This document shows, piece after piece, positions 36,501 through 46,864 of a stretch of 64,000 nucleotides of DNA. Position numbers and translations under genes: made by a program. Below the pieces are notes generated by a model. That model had not been told where the DNA came from, made no database searches, and saw nothing but the letters and a program-made list of their open reading frames with translations. The stretch is from Adineta steineri (lineage: Eukaryota; Rotifera; Eurotatoria; Adinetida; Adinetidae), in assembly GCA_905250115.1 (NCBI GenBank), contig CAJNOI010000049.1:130617-194616 (forward strand), given 5' to 3'. The first letter of the stretch is position 1, and every line of letters starts with the position of its first letter.

Positions 36501-37749
36501 TAATCCACTATTATTATTATCAACAATAATAGTTAAATGTGGTTCATCTTCAGTATTTAATACATCGGAATTTGTATTTGTATTTGGTTCATCTAAACCA
36601 ATTTTAAATGTAAAATCTACAGTTGTTTCTTGTTTTTGTCTTTCTTTTTCTTCTTGAATTAACTTTGGTAAAACATATGTTTGATGATATTCAAATTCCT
36701 ATGAATAATAAAAATCAAAATAATATTAATTAAATTTCGAAAAACAAAAGACAAACTTCATCATAATCAAAATGAGTTTTTCTTGTATTTGCTAATAATG
36801 GTACATTTACATATTGATCATCAAAACTTATTGGAGTATTATTTGAACTTGCAGTTTTTGCAGCTTCCATACGTGCACGCATATTTGCAAAAAATCCTTG
36901 TTCACTCGATTTACTAACATTTTTAAATACATCAATTTCTGAACAAGTATCATTACGATTATGTCGTTTAACTGGATGTACTTCTTCAGTATTCATTCGT
37001 TTATAATCAATTAATGCTGAACATAAACCTCGACCAAGAATTTTTTCTGAACGCCATATCTTAAATAAATTCGCTATATTTTTTAATACGTTTTTTTAGA
37101 CAATAAATTATACTTACAACAGGACTATGAACTGGACTAGGTATTAAACTACCTACGCCAGAACTTCGATCATCAAATGTCATGGAAGATGCATTATTAA
37201 TATTTCGATTAACAAATGATGAAGCTGTTATTGGATTTGATTGCCTACTATGTAAACGTGTAGAAAAAATAATACGTGGACTTTTTGATACTTCATCTCT
37301 TGGTACAAGCTTAAAAAGAAGATAACAAAAAATAAAAATAGATTTATTTTTAGAAATATTAATTTACTTTTGGATAATCTGTTTGTCGAGATATAATTGA
37401 TTCATTATCATCATAACGAGATTCAATTTCTGAAATCGAACCATTATCATCAATAGGTGAAGATATTGGATGTTGTGAGCCTTCTAATCGTGATAATACA
37501 GTATTTTTTGCTTTCCATAATCGAACAAGTTCATCTTCTTCTTCTTGTAATCTTTCATTTTGTTCGGTTTCCAAACGACTAACATAATCAGCAAAACCAT
37601 CTTCTTCTGATTCAACTAATTCATTTTCGATGTCTTCATCTAATGAATGATTGTCAAATGAATTATCTTCGCTATACTATTACAAGAAGAAAAAATTCTT
37701 CTATATCAATAAGATTCTATTTACTTACATCTGGTGTATGAACAGACAT
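30553..37749 (-). CDS. RdRP: Eukaryotic RNA-dependent RNA polymerase (QDE-1/RDR/EGO-1 family)
   Basis: Sixteen exons join without a break to 1767 aa (37749-37729, 37676-37368, 37309-37118, 37059-36757, 36698-36461, 36401-36204, 35851-35435, 35286-34796, 34746-34470, 34216-33906, 33846-33561, 33499-33228, 33167-32813, 32318-31923, 31854-30871, 30806-30553). The cellular RdRP signature is clear: YIFTDGVGTCS, QIRYGGCKGTVSVNP, LRKSMHKF, and the metal-binding DLDGD at residues 1221-1225 inside EISGSDLDGDEYAVYW, followed by a DAGKTG motif. All three catalytic Asp are kept. The enzyme copies RNA into double-stranded RNA for small-RNA amplification. The first ~330 residues are acidic and low-complexity with no recognised domain; the C-terminal ~400 residues contain a CSCDECDQH cysteine cluster. 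Cytoplasmic or nuclear site cannot be told. Introns of 353 and 494 nt (36203-35852, 32812-32319) stand out from the ~50 nt norm. Confidence 0.95.
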
Positions 37750-38089
37750 AATAAGAGAGAAAAATATTATTTCTCTAGAATCGATCAATATAAAACTTTA
37801 ATTATCTATATATTTTTCCAACTAATATAATTTCATGTATTCTGTTTAAACAAAGAAAAATTATGGTATGAATCTAATCAAAATTCGTTTCAGTGTCAGC
37901 AATACCCAATTTAACGATGATTAGTGGTATCGCTCACCATAGGTAGATACTTGCTAGATGGCGCTGAAACGATATGACCATGTTTTAATTGTATCATTCT
38001 TTATTAAGAGATATATAATGTTATAGACGCTTCGTAAATTTATTATAGTGTCGTATTAGATCAATAAAATAATGTAGTAGAAGAACTAA
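37750..38089. other. 5' flank of the RdRP gene, with a small inverted-repeat unit
   Basis: Holds the RdRP promoter. At 37886-37971 an 86 bp unit starts CGTTTCAGTGTCA and ends in the inverse of CGTTTCAGCGCCA (11 of 13), which may be a tiny MITE; no target duplication is seen. Confidence 0.35.
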
Positions 38090-38458
38090 TTTCAATACAT
38101 TTAAATCAACAAGAATATGGTAAACGACAGCATTTATATTCTTTACAGACAGTCATTATCAGTTTCACAAAGTGGAATCATTCCAAATCGTAAACAAACA
38201 TGACGACGAGAAAGAAATCATATTCATCGTTGGATGACAATCTATAAAAAATATAATAAAAAGTTTACAGAATATCCTTTTTCTTTTTCTTTTTTCTTTA
38301 CGAATGAATAGATCTTTTTTGATGGATATTAAACTCTAAACTTTCGATTAGATTATATTTTCCGATGACGATAAAACTGAATAATTTATTTTGAAAAGAA
38401 ATTGCAAGAATACATTAGGAACGATATGTAAAATCAGTAATTAGTATTAAAATAATTG
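38090..38458 (+). repeat. Direct repeat, left copy (~370 bp)
   Basis: Runs parallel to 41821-42184 at roughly 85-90% identity by eye, with an identical core TATAATAAAAAGTTTACAGA and a near-identical tail (GAAATTGCAAGAATACATTA). AT-rich, no coding frame. The two copies bracket 3.4 kb containing an unknown gene and a MITE. No TG...CA ends and no short flanking duplication are visible. Confidence 0.8.
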
Positions 38459-39231
38459 GAGAGTGTGGGTGAAGATCAGAAAAACAAATAATAAATTTAC
38501 GACACCCACACCCTGGCAATATACGATTTACTATTTATCATGTTTATCGGTCAAAGAAATTCGTCGTGCTCAGTTACTCTTACTGAACGAACAGTCATCA
38601 GTTCAAACATCTCTCATGAGTAATCTAGAAACAAATGTCTCATGCAATGAATCATTCATTTCAACGATAGTAATGACATATTATTTATTTTCATCGCAAA
38701 TATATATGAAACGAATGAACAATAATATGGAAAAATAATTTTTTCTTGTTAAAAAGATATTCTGATAAGAAAGGTGATCGATTGATTCACGGTAGTTTGT
38801 CATTGTTATTTGTTGGCATTTGGTGATTGCAAACTCTACAAAATAATATGACATTACAATCTAGATATAATATGTGTTTAGTTATTGATAAGATTGGAGA
38901 TGACTCTTTAAATAATATCAATCATGGATGATGATCAGTTGTTACAAAGCACGTCTTGTGAGTAGAGTCAAGGAGTCACTTTGATTTTATCTTTTTGTCA
39001 CTCCAAACAAGCCCAGATCGAACTCATCTCACCAAAGTCGATAATCTCTCGATAGAATCTAAGGAGTTTGACTATCAGATTACTCATACTAAAGAATACG
39101 CAAAGTTCAATGTACATAAGAGTCATATGTTTCATCTATTAGAAACTCAATCATTATTCCTATAATCATTGAATGATATGAAATCAAAATGATGTCATAT
39201 TATTACAATCAAATTAACGGGCTGAATGATA

Positions 39232-40728
39232 CTAACAACAAAGCAGTATTAGTTTTGTCTTCTGAAAAATACAGGTTAATGCATGTGAACGTAAAACTTC
39301 TACCTGAAATATCTCAGAATGATATGGTTTAAGAGGAGTTTGCTTCGTTTCATCAATTATTGTTCTTGCCAATAACGATGTTGCATTGTTGAGCAAATGT
39401 ATTGCTCGATCTTCTACGACTTCCACCGCTCCCAGTTTGATAGCTCTTGAACGAAAATGATCTTTTGATTTAACAATATAGTCGATTTCCTCAGCAGTTT
39501 TATCTAAAACTAGATAAATTTGTATAATACATGTTGAAAAGAGCTGAAACAAATTGTCTTTAACAATAATCTAGAATCATAAGCTTATTGAGTAATGAAT
39601 ATTTGTTTCAAAACATTGTTTTTATAATTGCATTTAATGTTGATTTATATGAACTTTTTCTACTTGTTTACAGGTATTATTAGTTAGAAAGGCAAAAACT
39701 CATTCCAGTATACATCTTTCCTTGGCGGATACTGTTTAAACTTCTCACATATAAAATACGATCACACAATGTAATTTATAAAAATGATATGTTGAACTTT
39801 CGATGCTAATGGAAGCTGTAATGATAGTATGTCTCAGTTTTCTCTCAACATTCGTGTTGTTTTGAAACAACATACAACTATTTCGCTTTATTTTGATTAC
39901 CTGCCAGTGTGGTATCAACTATCATAAACGAATGGTCGTTGCTATTGAAACTCAAAGATGAAACACCGATTATAATGTCATATTTGTTAAATTTCGTTAC
40001 ATTTTGAACCAGAATAATGAAATCATTTTTTTCTCCTGAATACACATCTACCAGTAAATCGATGTTGAATACACCGCTAAATGGTGGTTTCAGTGCTGCC
40101 AAGATAAACTGTACAATACATTCCTTAACAGCTGCTTATAATAATATGATTGATTTTGGATATCAGCATGAACACCATCGCGAAGCGAATCAATGTGAGT
40201 TTGAAAGTCGATCATACCTGACCATTGATTAAATGCACTCAATGTCAAGACACCACTACAAATAAAATTCATTTATTTTCATGATTCTCTGTCTAATGCA
40301 AGATGAAGAAAAAATTTGTCTTTTATATCACAAAGTAAAATCTTCATTGGATAGAATACAAATAAATAAATGACCGCAAAAAACGATTTCAGTACCTCAT
40401 AAATTGATATGTCTTATTTAGATGATTCAAAGAATAGGAGTAACAACTGCTTATTTCCATAGTATATCAGATATTATCGATTTCATTTTATTTCTAAACG
40501 TTCTAAATATTAGATCAACTTACGTAATAGTTGATTCAAGTGATGTAAGACGCATATGTTCGCCAACATTGTTTATATTCACTTTACCTACCGGGAAGAA
40601 CAAATGACAGCAGTGTTCAATAAATGTGTCATGATCATTGGCCGATAAAAGGGCAAATACAACACAAGGACTAGATTCCAGGTCGAACAGTCCCGCCCGA
40701 AAACGGTCACTTTCTTGACGATTTTCTG
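39232..40728 (-). CDS. Unknown multi-exon gene (possibly incomplete) between direct repeats
   Basis: Exon-like pieces in order on the minus strand: ~40728-40524 (containing RFRAGLFDLESSPCVVFALL, then DHDTFIEHCCHLFFPVGKVN), a short piece ~40256-40218 (GVLTLSAFNQWS), ~40103-39899 (LKPPFSGVFNIDLLVDVYSG, then VTKFNKYDIIIGVSSLSF) and ~39508-39232 (DKTAEEIDYIVKSKDHFRSR, ending LILLCC). Donor and acceptor sites join these pieces in frame, except that no convincing first exon with a start codon was found upstream. The sequence has real-protein character but no recognised domain. It may be a gene carried in, or truncated, by the event that left the flanking direct repeats. Confidence 0.45.
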
Positions 40729-41429
40729 TGGAAATTCACAGAATACTGCCTCAGGAATCATCGTTCTGGGTTCTTGTTGTTGATAAAAAATCATTCGATG
40801 AACCGAAACAATCCATTTCAATATCATTAATCATTTTCTTTTTCACATTTATTGTTTTCAATGTCATCTTTTATTTTATTTATTGTTTGTATTTTCTTAA
40901 ATAAAGAAATCTCCATATTTGTCGGAAAGAAAGAGAATAGCAACTGTACACATACACATGTATGTATATACAAGTAACGCTCGCCTGGAGACTAGCTCAG
41001 CTCTTTCTCGTAGAAACGACGTGTCTTCGCTGCTAGTAAACTACTTATTCAAACAATTTCGAAAACTGACTTTAGACTTGAATTCCTCAATCCCGATTAT
41101 TCTTCGATTAACCCTTAAAAAAATATTTTTCTGTAAAAAACAGTGATCCTTTGTGTAAAAAAACTGATTCGAAAAAAAACCTAAAAATTAACACTATATT
41201 CGAATTCCCCGATCTCGATTATATTTAGTCAAACTTTAAGGAAGATGTTTCCGTTTATTTTTATCTTATTTTTCGACTAATTATTGAAGTGCGGACATAT
41301 AATCAATTAGACAATTTATCTTTACTAGTTTCTTCTTTACGAGAAAGAATATAGTCAAAGAACTTTTATCTAAAGACATTATTCGTTTATATGTGATCTG
41401 CATACAATATCGTAGAGTACATATGTTAC

Positions 41430-41652
41430 CAGGGGTGGCGCGAGTCAGCCAACATTTGGGGGGGGGGGGGGGGAACGAAAGTTTTTTGAATTTTTGGGGG
41501 GTGTAGCGAAAGTTTTTTGATTTTTTAGGGGGTGTAGCATGATCGTTGTTCAAAAAATTAAGAAAATTTGCCGATTTTGTTGAGCAAAAAATAGAAATTT
41601 TAAAAGATCGGGGGTGTTACACCCCCGACACCCCCCGGTCGCGCCACCCCTG
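41430..41652. mobile_element. hAT-like MITE with perfect 8 bp target duplication
   Basis: A 223 bp insert with ends CAGGGGTGGCGCGA and TCGCGCCACCCCTG (perfect 14 bp inverted repeats) between two copies of TATGTTAC (41422-41429, 41653-41660). Internally a 16-base G run and short repeated AAAGTTTTTTGA units; no coding frame. The perfect ends and duplication suggest a recent insertion. Confidence 0.9.
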
Positions 41653-41820
41653 TATGTTACGGACGTTTATTTAACGATACACGAAATCAGTCACTATTAG
41701 ACGCTATATTCAAATTAATATTCGATTTCTGATTACAGGTAAAAATTTAATAATTTCCAAATTTGATAATCATCTTCATAGCGATTTCTTTATATTGCAA
41801 ATTGTATAATACACGAATCG

Positions 41821-42184
41821 GTTTTAATACATTCAAATCAATAAGAGTGTGATAACTGACAGCATTTATATTCTTCTAGACAATTATTATTATTATTTTC
41901 ACAAAGTAACATAACGTCAAATGGTAATCAAACACGACAATGAGAAAGAAATAAAATTCATCCTTGGACAACAACCTACAAAAAATATAATAAAAAGTTT
42001 ACAGAATATCCTTTTTCTTTTTTATTTTCAAATGAATAGATCTTTTTTTGATAGATATTAAACTCTAAACTTTCAATCAGATTATAATTTCAGATGACGT
42101 AAAACTGAATGATTTATTTTGAAAAGAAATTGCAAGAATACATTAGGAACGATATGTAAAATCAGTGATTTGTATTAAAATGAT
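41821..42184 (+). repeat. Direct repeat, right copy (~364 bp)
   Basis: Partner of 38090-38458. It lies directly beyond the 3' end of the intermediate filament gene (stop at 42217), so the left copy may be a duplicate of that gene's 3' flank. Confidence 0.8.
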
Positions 42185-42216
42185 TAGATTTTTAGTTTGT
42201 AGAAAAAATTGTTGAA

Positions 42217-42744
42217 TTATGCTGGAACACGAGTATGTGTAATATTTGCTTTTTCTAAACGATTTGCATCAATTAAACGTGTTATCACAACTTGACCTTG
42301 TCCCCATGTATCAATTTGATCAGCAATTAATACATCATTTCCTGATTTTATTGATTGTGAACCAAGTTTTGATACAATACGAACTGTCTGTCGTGGTCGT
42401 AGAACAAATGAAGATGGAAATTGATAGATTTGTGGTGCTTGTTGATCATTTTCATGACGAATAATCCAATTTCCTAATGATTCTTCATTACCTGCATATC
42501 TATCATATATTATTATTACACAATCATTAGCAAAATCAACGGAATCAAATATGATTGGACCTGTAAAAAGAAAGAAATTAAATGCGAGTTAAATCATTTC
42601 TTATTCACCTTGTGATGCTTTTTTGATAGCCATTTTTTGTACAGTTAAATTCGATTCCCTTCGAACAGGATTATGTTGATTTGGACGAATTGATGCTGAT
42701 GATGGTGGTGGTGGTGATGATGATGATGATGGAGGTGGTGGTGA

Positions 42745-42778
<34 letters not shown>

Positions 42779-42789
42779 GGTGGCCGTGA

Positions 42790-42823
<34 letters not shown>

Positions 42824-44207
42824 GGTCGTGGAGGTGGTGATGATAACGATGATGATGTTAAAGCTGATGAATTTGTTAGTTGTTGTTGTTGATCTAATCG
42901 ATTTAAACGTTGTTCTTCAGAGTTTAATAAACGTCTATAGGTTGATAATTCAAAACGAAGAGAAATATTATTTCCTAACATATTATCAATGGTTTCCTGT
43001 TTGATAGATAATTCATCTCGAAGTTGATTAAGTTCTCTATCTAGAATTTCTCTTTCACGTATATGTTCTTCTTGTATTTTAGCTAAATCATCAGACATAG
43101 CATCTAAATTTCCTTGTAATTGATGATTATCAATTTTTAATTGTTGATAAATGTTATTAAGATCTTTCCATGATGATGTTTGTAAAGATTTATCAACTAT
43201 TTCGTTTGTCATATTTAATAAACGTTTACGTTCATTATCTTCTGCAACTTCTTGTTGAAGATGTTCTATTTTCATACGATAATATTCTTCTAATTCAATC
43301 GCTTGAGATTGTTGAAGTACATCAAAATCTTGTCGTATATCTAGTATAGCACGAGTTAATTCATTACGATAGAAGTTTGATACATCGAGAAGAGGTGTAG
43401 CTAGAAAAAACAATCATTAGAAAGATTAATGAATTGATGAGAATAGAAAAAGTGATTACTTATTGATAAAAGTTCTTCTCGTTGTGCTTGATAAAGTGCA
43501 TCTTCAAAAGCGATTAGTTCTTTTAATGTTTGTAATTCACTTTCAACTGTAATACTTTCTAACTGATGAGTCATTAATTCATTTTGTAAACCATCTAATT
43601 CATTATGAAAATTTGCTAAATTTGTACGTTGTTGATCTAATAGTTGTAATTGTCGATTGAATCGATCTGTGATGTTTTCTAATTCTTGAATTGACATATT
43701 TAATTCTTGTTGAAGTCCATTTAGATCATATACTTTAATACCATCAAATGCAGCTATCAATTGTTTTGCTTGATTTATATCATATTCAAATCGTTTTAAT
43801 TTAAGTTCCTGAGAAATGTGACCATATTGACTATCATCAATTGCTTCACGTAGGGTTTTTAAATCTGGACCATATAATGCATGTAATTGAGCTGCATCAC
43901 CACCCCATTTACGTTTTAAATCTTCAACAACAGCCGATAAATCTGCATTTCGATGTTCTAAGCGTTGAACATTATCTATATATTTATATAATTTATTATT
44001 TAATTCTTGTAATTCACGTTGTTCATCTTGATGTTGTTTAGTTATTGTTTTCATAGCAACATCAGTTGCAGATTGACCACTTTGAGTCTTATTATCATTT
44101 TCTACTGGTCTTACACCGTGTTCAACAATTGTTCGACGAATTGTTGTTGAATCTGGTTTTTCAGAGTTATTAAGAAATTGCCTACTATTAGAATATGCAA
44201 ACGACAT
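42217..44207 (-). CDS. Intermediate filament protein with lamin-tail domain and Pro/Ser spacer
   Basis: Three exons (44207-43460, 43400-42609, 42560-42217) give 627 aa. Head of ~70 residues, then the coiled-coil rod: start motif ELNNKLYKYIDNVQRLEHRN, coil 1B, coil 2 with EEYYRMKIEHLQQEV, and the rod-end signature SLRFELSTYRRLLNSEEQRL. After the rod comes a ~60-residue tract of alternating Ser and Pro blocks, then a lamin-tail Ig-fold (PIIFDSVDFANDCVIIIYDR to LIADQIDTWGQGQVVITRL). The protein ends THTRVPA, without the CaaX box of nuclear lamins and without an obvious nuclear signal, so it should be a cytoplasmic filament protein of the invertebrate kind. The Ser/Pro tract is encoded by simple trinucleotide repeats and could vary in length. 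Confidence 0.92.
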
Positions 44208-45120
44208 TGTTTATACTTTTTATTACGAGCTATTGTATAAATATATATTTATATATATACGTTTATATGATTACAAACAATATATCAATACAGCTGTCGA
44301 TCATTTGGTTCTTATTTAAAGAACATGATTAGACAAAGAACGAGACAAAAAGCAGATAATTATGTTTTTAGTGTCTGTATTTTCATACACGTATATGTAG
44401 AAATTATTCGTATCATTGTCTTTGTTATACGAATTAGTAATAGCATTTATTCTAGCTATATATTTTTCCTTCTTGTTTACTTATGTTCATTGCCATATAC
44501 AATATATTATTTGAAATACTCGTCATTATTTTTAAGCACGAAATAGCTACGAAGAATGTTTGATTAGTCAGTCACATGGTTAACTATGAATATTTTTTCT
44601 ACATTTTTGCTTTTTGTTATGCATCATTGATCTGTTTACTCTATTATAAAAAAAAAGAAGAAGAACAAAAAAATGCTATTGGCTCATCTAATAAACGTTT
44701 AATATTGATTATTGATGTTATCGTACATGCATAGATTTTAGAAACAATAATACAAAAGATCAATATCCCTAAAACTCAATCGAAATGTTTTTTTTTCTAA
44801 TAGAATAAAGTATTCTAAACTTGACGTTAAACAGACAATCATTTGAGTCATAGTATTCATCTTTATATTTTGTAGCTGTTCAACAATAAAAAATGCATAT
44901 TTTAATTCGTTAAACATAATGAATATGACAGTATCTTTATCGTGCACAGTAATAGCACATTTTTTGTCGTTGTATAAAACGCATGAATGCGCACTATATT
45001 CATTGGCTTTCGATAAGCCTACGCTCATCTACTTTATACATTTAGCTATTCGATTTAAATAAGGTAGTCGGCTGTATCGATTATCATAATTAGCTACGTT
45101 ATTCATATTTGTTGAATACA
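44208..45120. other. Divergent spacer between the filament gene and the gene at 45121
   Basis: AT-rich with a TATA-like run (TATAAATATATATTTATATA, near 44234) just upstream of the filament gene. A 96-codon minus-strand frame (44738-45028) has no recognisable content. Confidence 0.45.
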
Positions 45121-45693
45121 ATGTCAGCCTCAGATGAATCTGCACTAGCAAAACCAACAACCAATGGCCATACTAATGGCTATGCTACAAATAAAAATGG
45201 CATTGTAAACATTAATAGACCTTCGATTGGTACGCCACGACGTCCTGAAGATGATGATAGTGATGATGATAAACCACCACCACCATTTAAAATGCCTCGA
45301 GCACCACCACATGTTTATTCATGTTTTGTTGTCAATCGTACAAGTCAACCAATTGATTGTATCGTACATTATGATGGTCGACCAGAGGAAGATAACTTTA
45401 ACGAAGATGTTCATGTAACAATTCCAGCAAAAGATGAAAAATTTTTTCCCAGAAAAATCTTTCAACCTGATCTACCTGAATCATATTGTCGATGGGTTAA
45501 AATTATTACAAATATACGTGTTAAAAAAGCAAATGGTAAATCTCTTGAAGTTAATTATCCATTTGAAAATGTTCATATGCCTATTCGTAATTGGGAATTT
45601 CATGTACGTGAAGAAGGTGAAATGTTATCTAAACCACCTACACGACCAGCAAATGTTATTAAATACGAAAACTTAGATGAATATGAACGTTAA
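45121..45693 (+). CDS. Conserved-looking hydrophilic protein, unknown function
   Basis: A single exon of 190 aa starting MSASDESALAK. The first 60 residues are disordered (Asn/Thr/Gly, then EDDDSDDDKPPPPFKMPRAP). From residue ~65 there is a compact beta-rich part: VYSCFVVNRTSQPIDCIVHY, DVHVTIPAKDEKFFPRKIF, RWVKIITNIRVKKANGKSL, IRNWEFHVREEGEM. The alternating pattern suggests a small beta-sandwich, but I do not recognise the family. No signal peptide or membrane segment. The ATG at 45121 is the first in frame. The next gene on the same strand begins only 115 nt after its stop. Confidence 0.7.
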   Translation: MSASDESALAKPTTNGHTNGYATNKNGIVNINRPSIGTPRRPEDDDSDDDKPPPPFKMPRAPPHVYSCFVVNRTSQPIDCIVHYDGRPEEDNFNEDVHVTIPAKDEKFFPRKIFQPDLPESYCRWVKIITNIRVKKANGKSLEVNYPFENVHMPIRNWEFHVREEGEMLSKPPTRPANVIKYENLDEYER

Positions 45694-45808
45694 AATAAAC
45701 AGTCGATTTTTAACTGAAAAGACCTACATTTATGTGTACGTGTAACATCGAAATTTTTGTTTTTCATCAAAAATAAAATATATCACACGCGCTATTTCTA
45801 ATCTAATA

Positions 45809-46039
45809 ATGAATTTAATAAAAATATTAAAAAACTATATTCGAGGTTTTGATTATGGAGCAAATACAGATATGGCATCTGGTTATTCAATTGAATCAAT
45901 TGATATAGAATCTAATATCAATAGAGATTTATCAATGATTGTATTCTTTCTTTTTCTTGCAATCTTCTGGCTTGGAATGGAAAATTATATGAATATTGTA
46001 CAATATATTATCGATTTTCTAAGACAAAGACAATATTAA
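45809..46039 (+). CDS. Small single-pass membrane protein, unknown
   Basis: Single exon, 76 aa. Residues ~43-58 (MIVFFLFLAIFWLGME) form one membrane segment, with a hydrophilic N-terminal half (FDYGANTDMASGYSIESIDI) and a short basic end (FLRQRQY). No known family. It follows the 45121 gene closely on the same strand. Confidence 0.5.
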   Translation: MNLIKILKNYIRGFDYGANTDMASGYSIESIDIESNINRDLSMIVFFLFLAIFWLGMENYMNIVQYIIDFLRQRQY

Positions 46040-46543
46040 TAAATGATTTTGCTCAGATTTGACTTCATATAAATATAACTGTACCAAATACATGATCCTT
46101 CAAATTGTAGGTACTTTTTGTTATTATTCACGCATGATAGAACACTCGTTGTGATTATAATCATATTTTTCATTTTATTGTTATTCATACATGAGTGAAT
46201 ATTCTATCATATATATTATAAAAATGACTGTACACAAAAAATAAAATACTTAAAATTATTAACAATAATAATACCATTATTTTTTGTACATGATTCAAAA
46301 AATTAAAAACTATTTCTATTGGTTAAATTTTGCAGTGAATACATACACATAGAAGTTTGTCAAATGCTTTTATAAAAAATAAAAAAAAGTTCTTTCTTTC
46401 GTATTTATTTTATAAAATTTAATTGTTTGTCAGTTAAAGGCGACAAGGAAGAAAAGAATAAAAAAACAACGTTGCTTTTGTTTTGCGTGTATATATCATT
46501 GGTAACTATATCAGATCTATACGCGCTACAATTACTGATAATC

Positions 46544-46864
46544 ATGTGTCATTTTTGTCATACGCTCAAAAAAAACTTGGATGCACCACAACATCTTAGC
46601 TCAAACTGTTATGATAAAGCAAATTCACATTCAAAAGTTCCCATGAAAAAGCGAGTATACGACAATGGAAAACGTATTGAGACAAAAAAATCAAGTTCAA
46701 ATTCAGATGCAACTTCTTGTGTTATTTGTATGGATGAAGCCAGAAGTATAATTTTTAAGCCATGTAATCATGTTGTAACATGTGAATCATGTTCGTCAGT
46801 TGTAGATACCTGTCCTATATGCAGGCAAGCTATTACGAATAAAGAAAAACTTTTTTTTTCTTAA
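46544..46864 (+). CDS. Small C3HC4 RING-finger protein (likely E3 ubiquitin ligase)
   Basis: Single exon, 106 aa from the first ATG. An N-terminal C-x2-C...H...C cluster (MCHFCHTLKKNLDAPQHLSS, then NC) resembles a small zinc knuckle. The C-terminal RING reads CVICMDEA, then FKPCNHVVTCESC and TCPICRQAI, with all eight zinc ligands in C3HC4 order, of the compact type seen at the ends of IAP, MUL1 and MDM2 proteins. Such RINGs recruit an E2 enzyme. No intron. Substrate unknown. Confidence 0.8.
   Translation: MCHFCHTLKKNLDAPQHLSSNCYDKANSHSKVPMKKRVYDNGKRIETKKSSSNSDATSCVICMDEARSIIFKPCNHVVTCESCSSVVDTCPICRQAITNKEKLFFS

Noticed and set aside
38090-42184. The paired direct repeats as LTRs of a retroelement
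   Set aside because: No TG...CA ends, no flanking short duplication, no primer-binding site or polypurine tract seen, and the DNA between them shows spliced host-like exons and no recognisable gag or pol content.
42681-43004. Plus-strand Met/Val-rich frame
   Set aside because: It is the antisense of the Ser/Pro trinucleotide repeats in the filament gene.
42217-44207. Nuclear lamin
   Set aside because: No CaaX box at the C-terminus and no clear nuclear signal after the rod, despite the lamin-tail domain.
44738-45028. 96-codon minus-strand frame
   Set aside because: AT-rich composition, no motif, no partner exon; likely chance.
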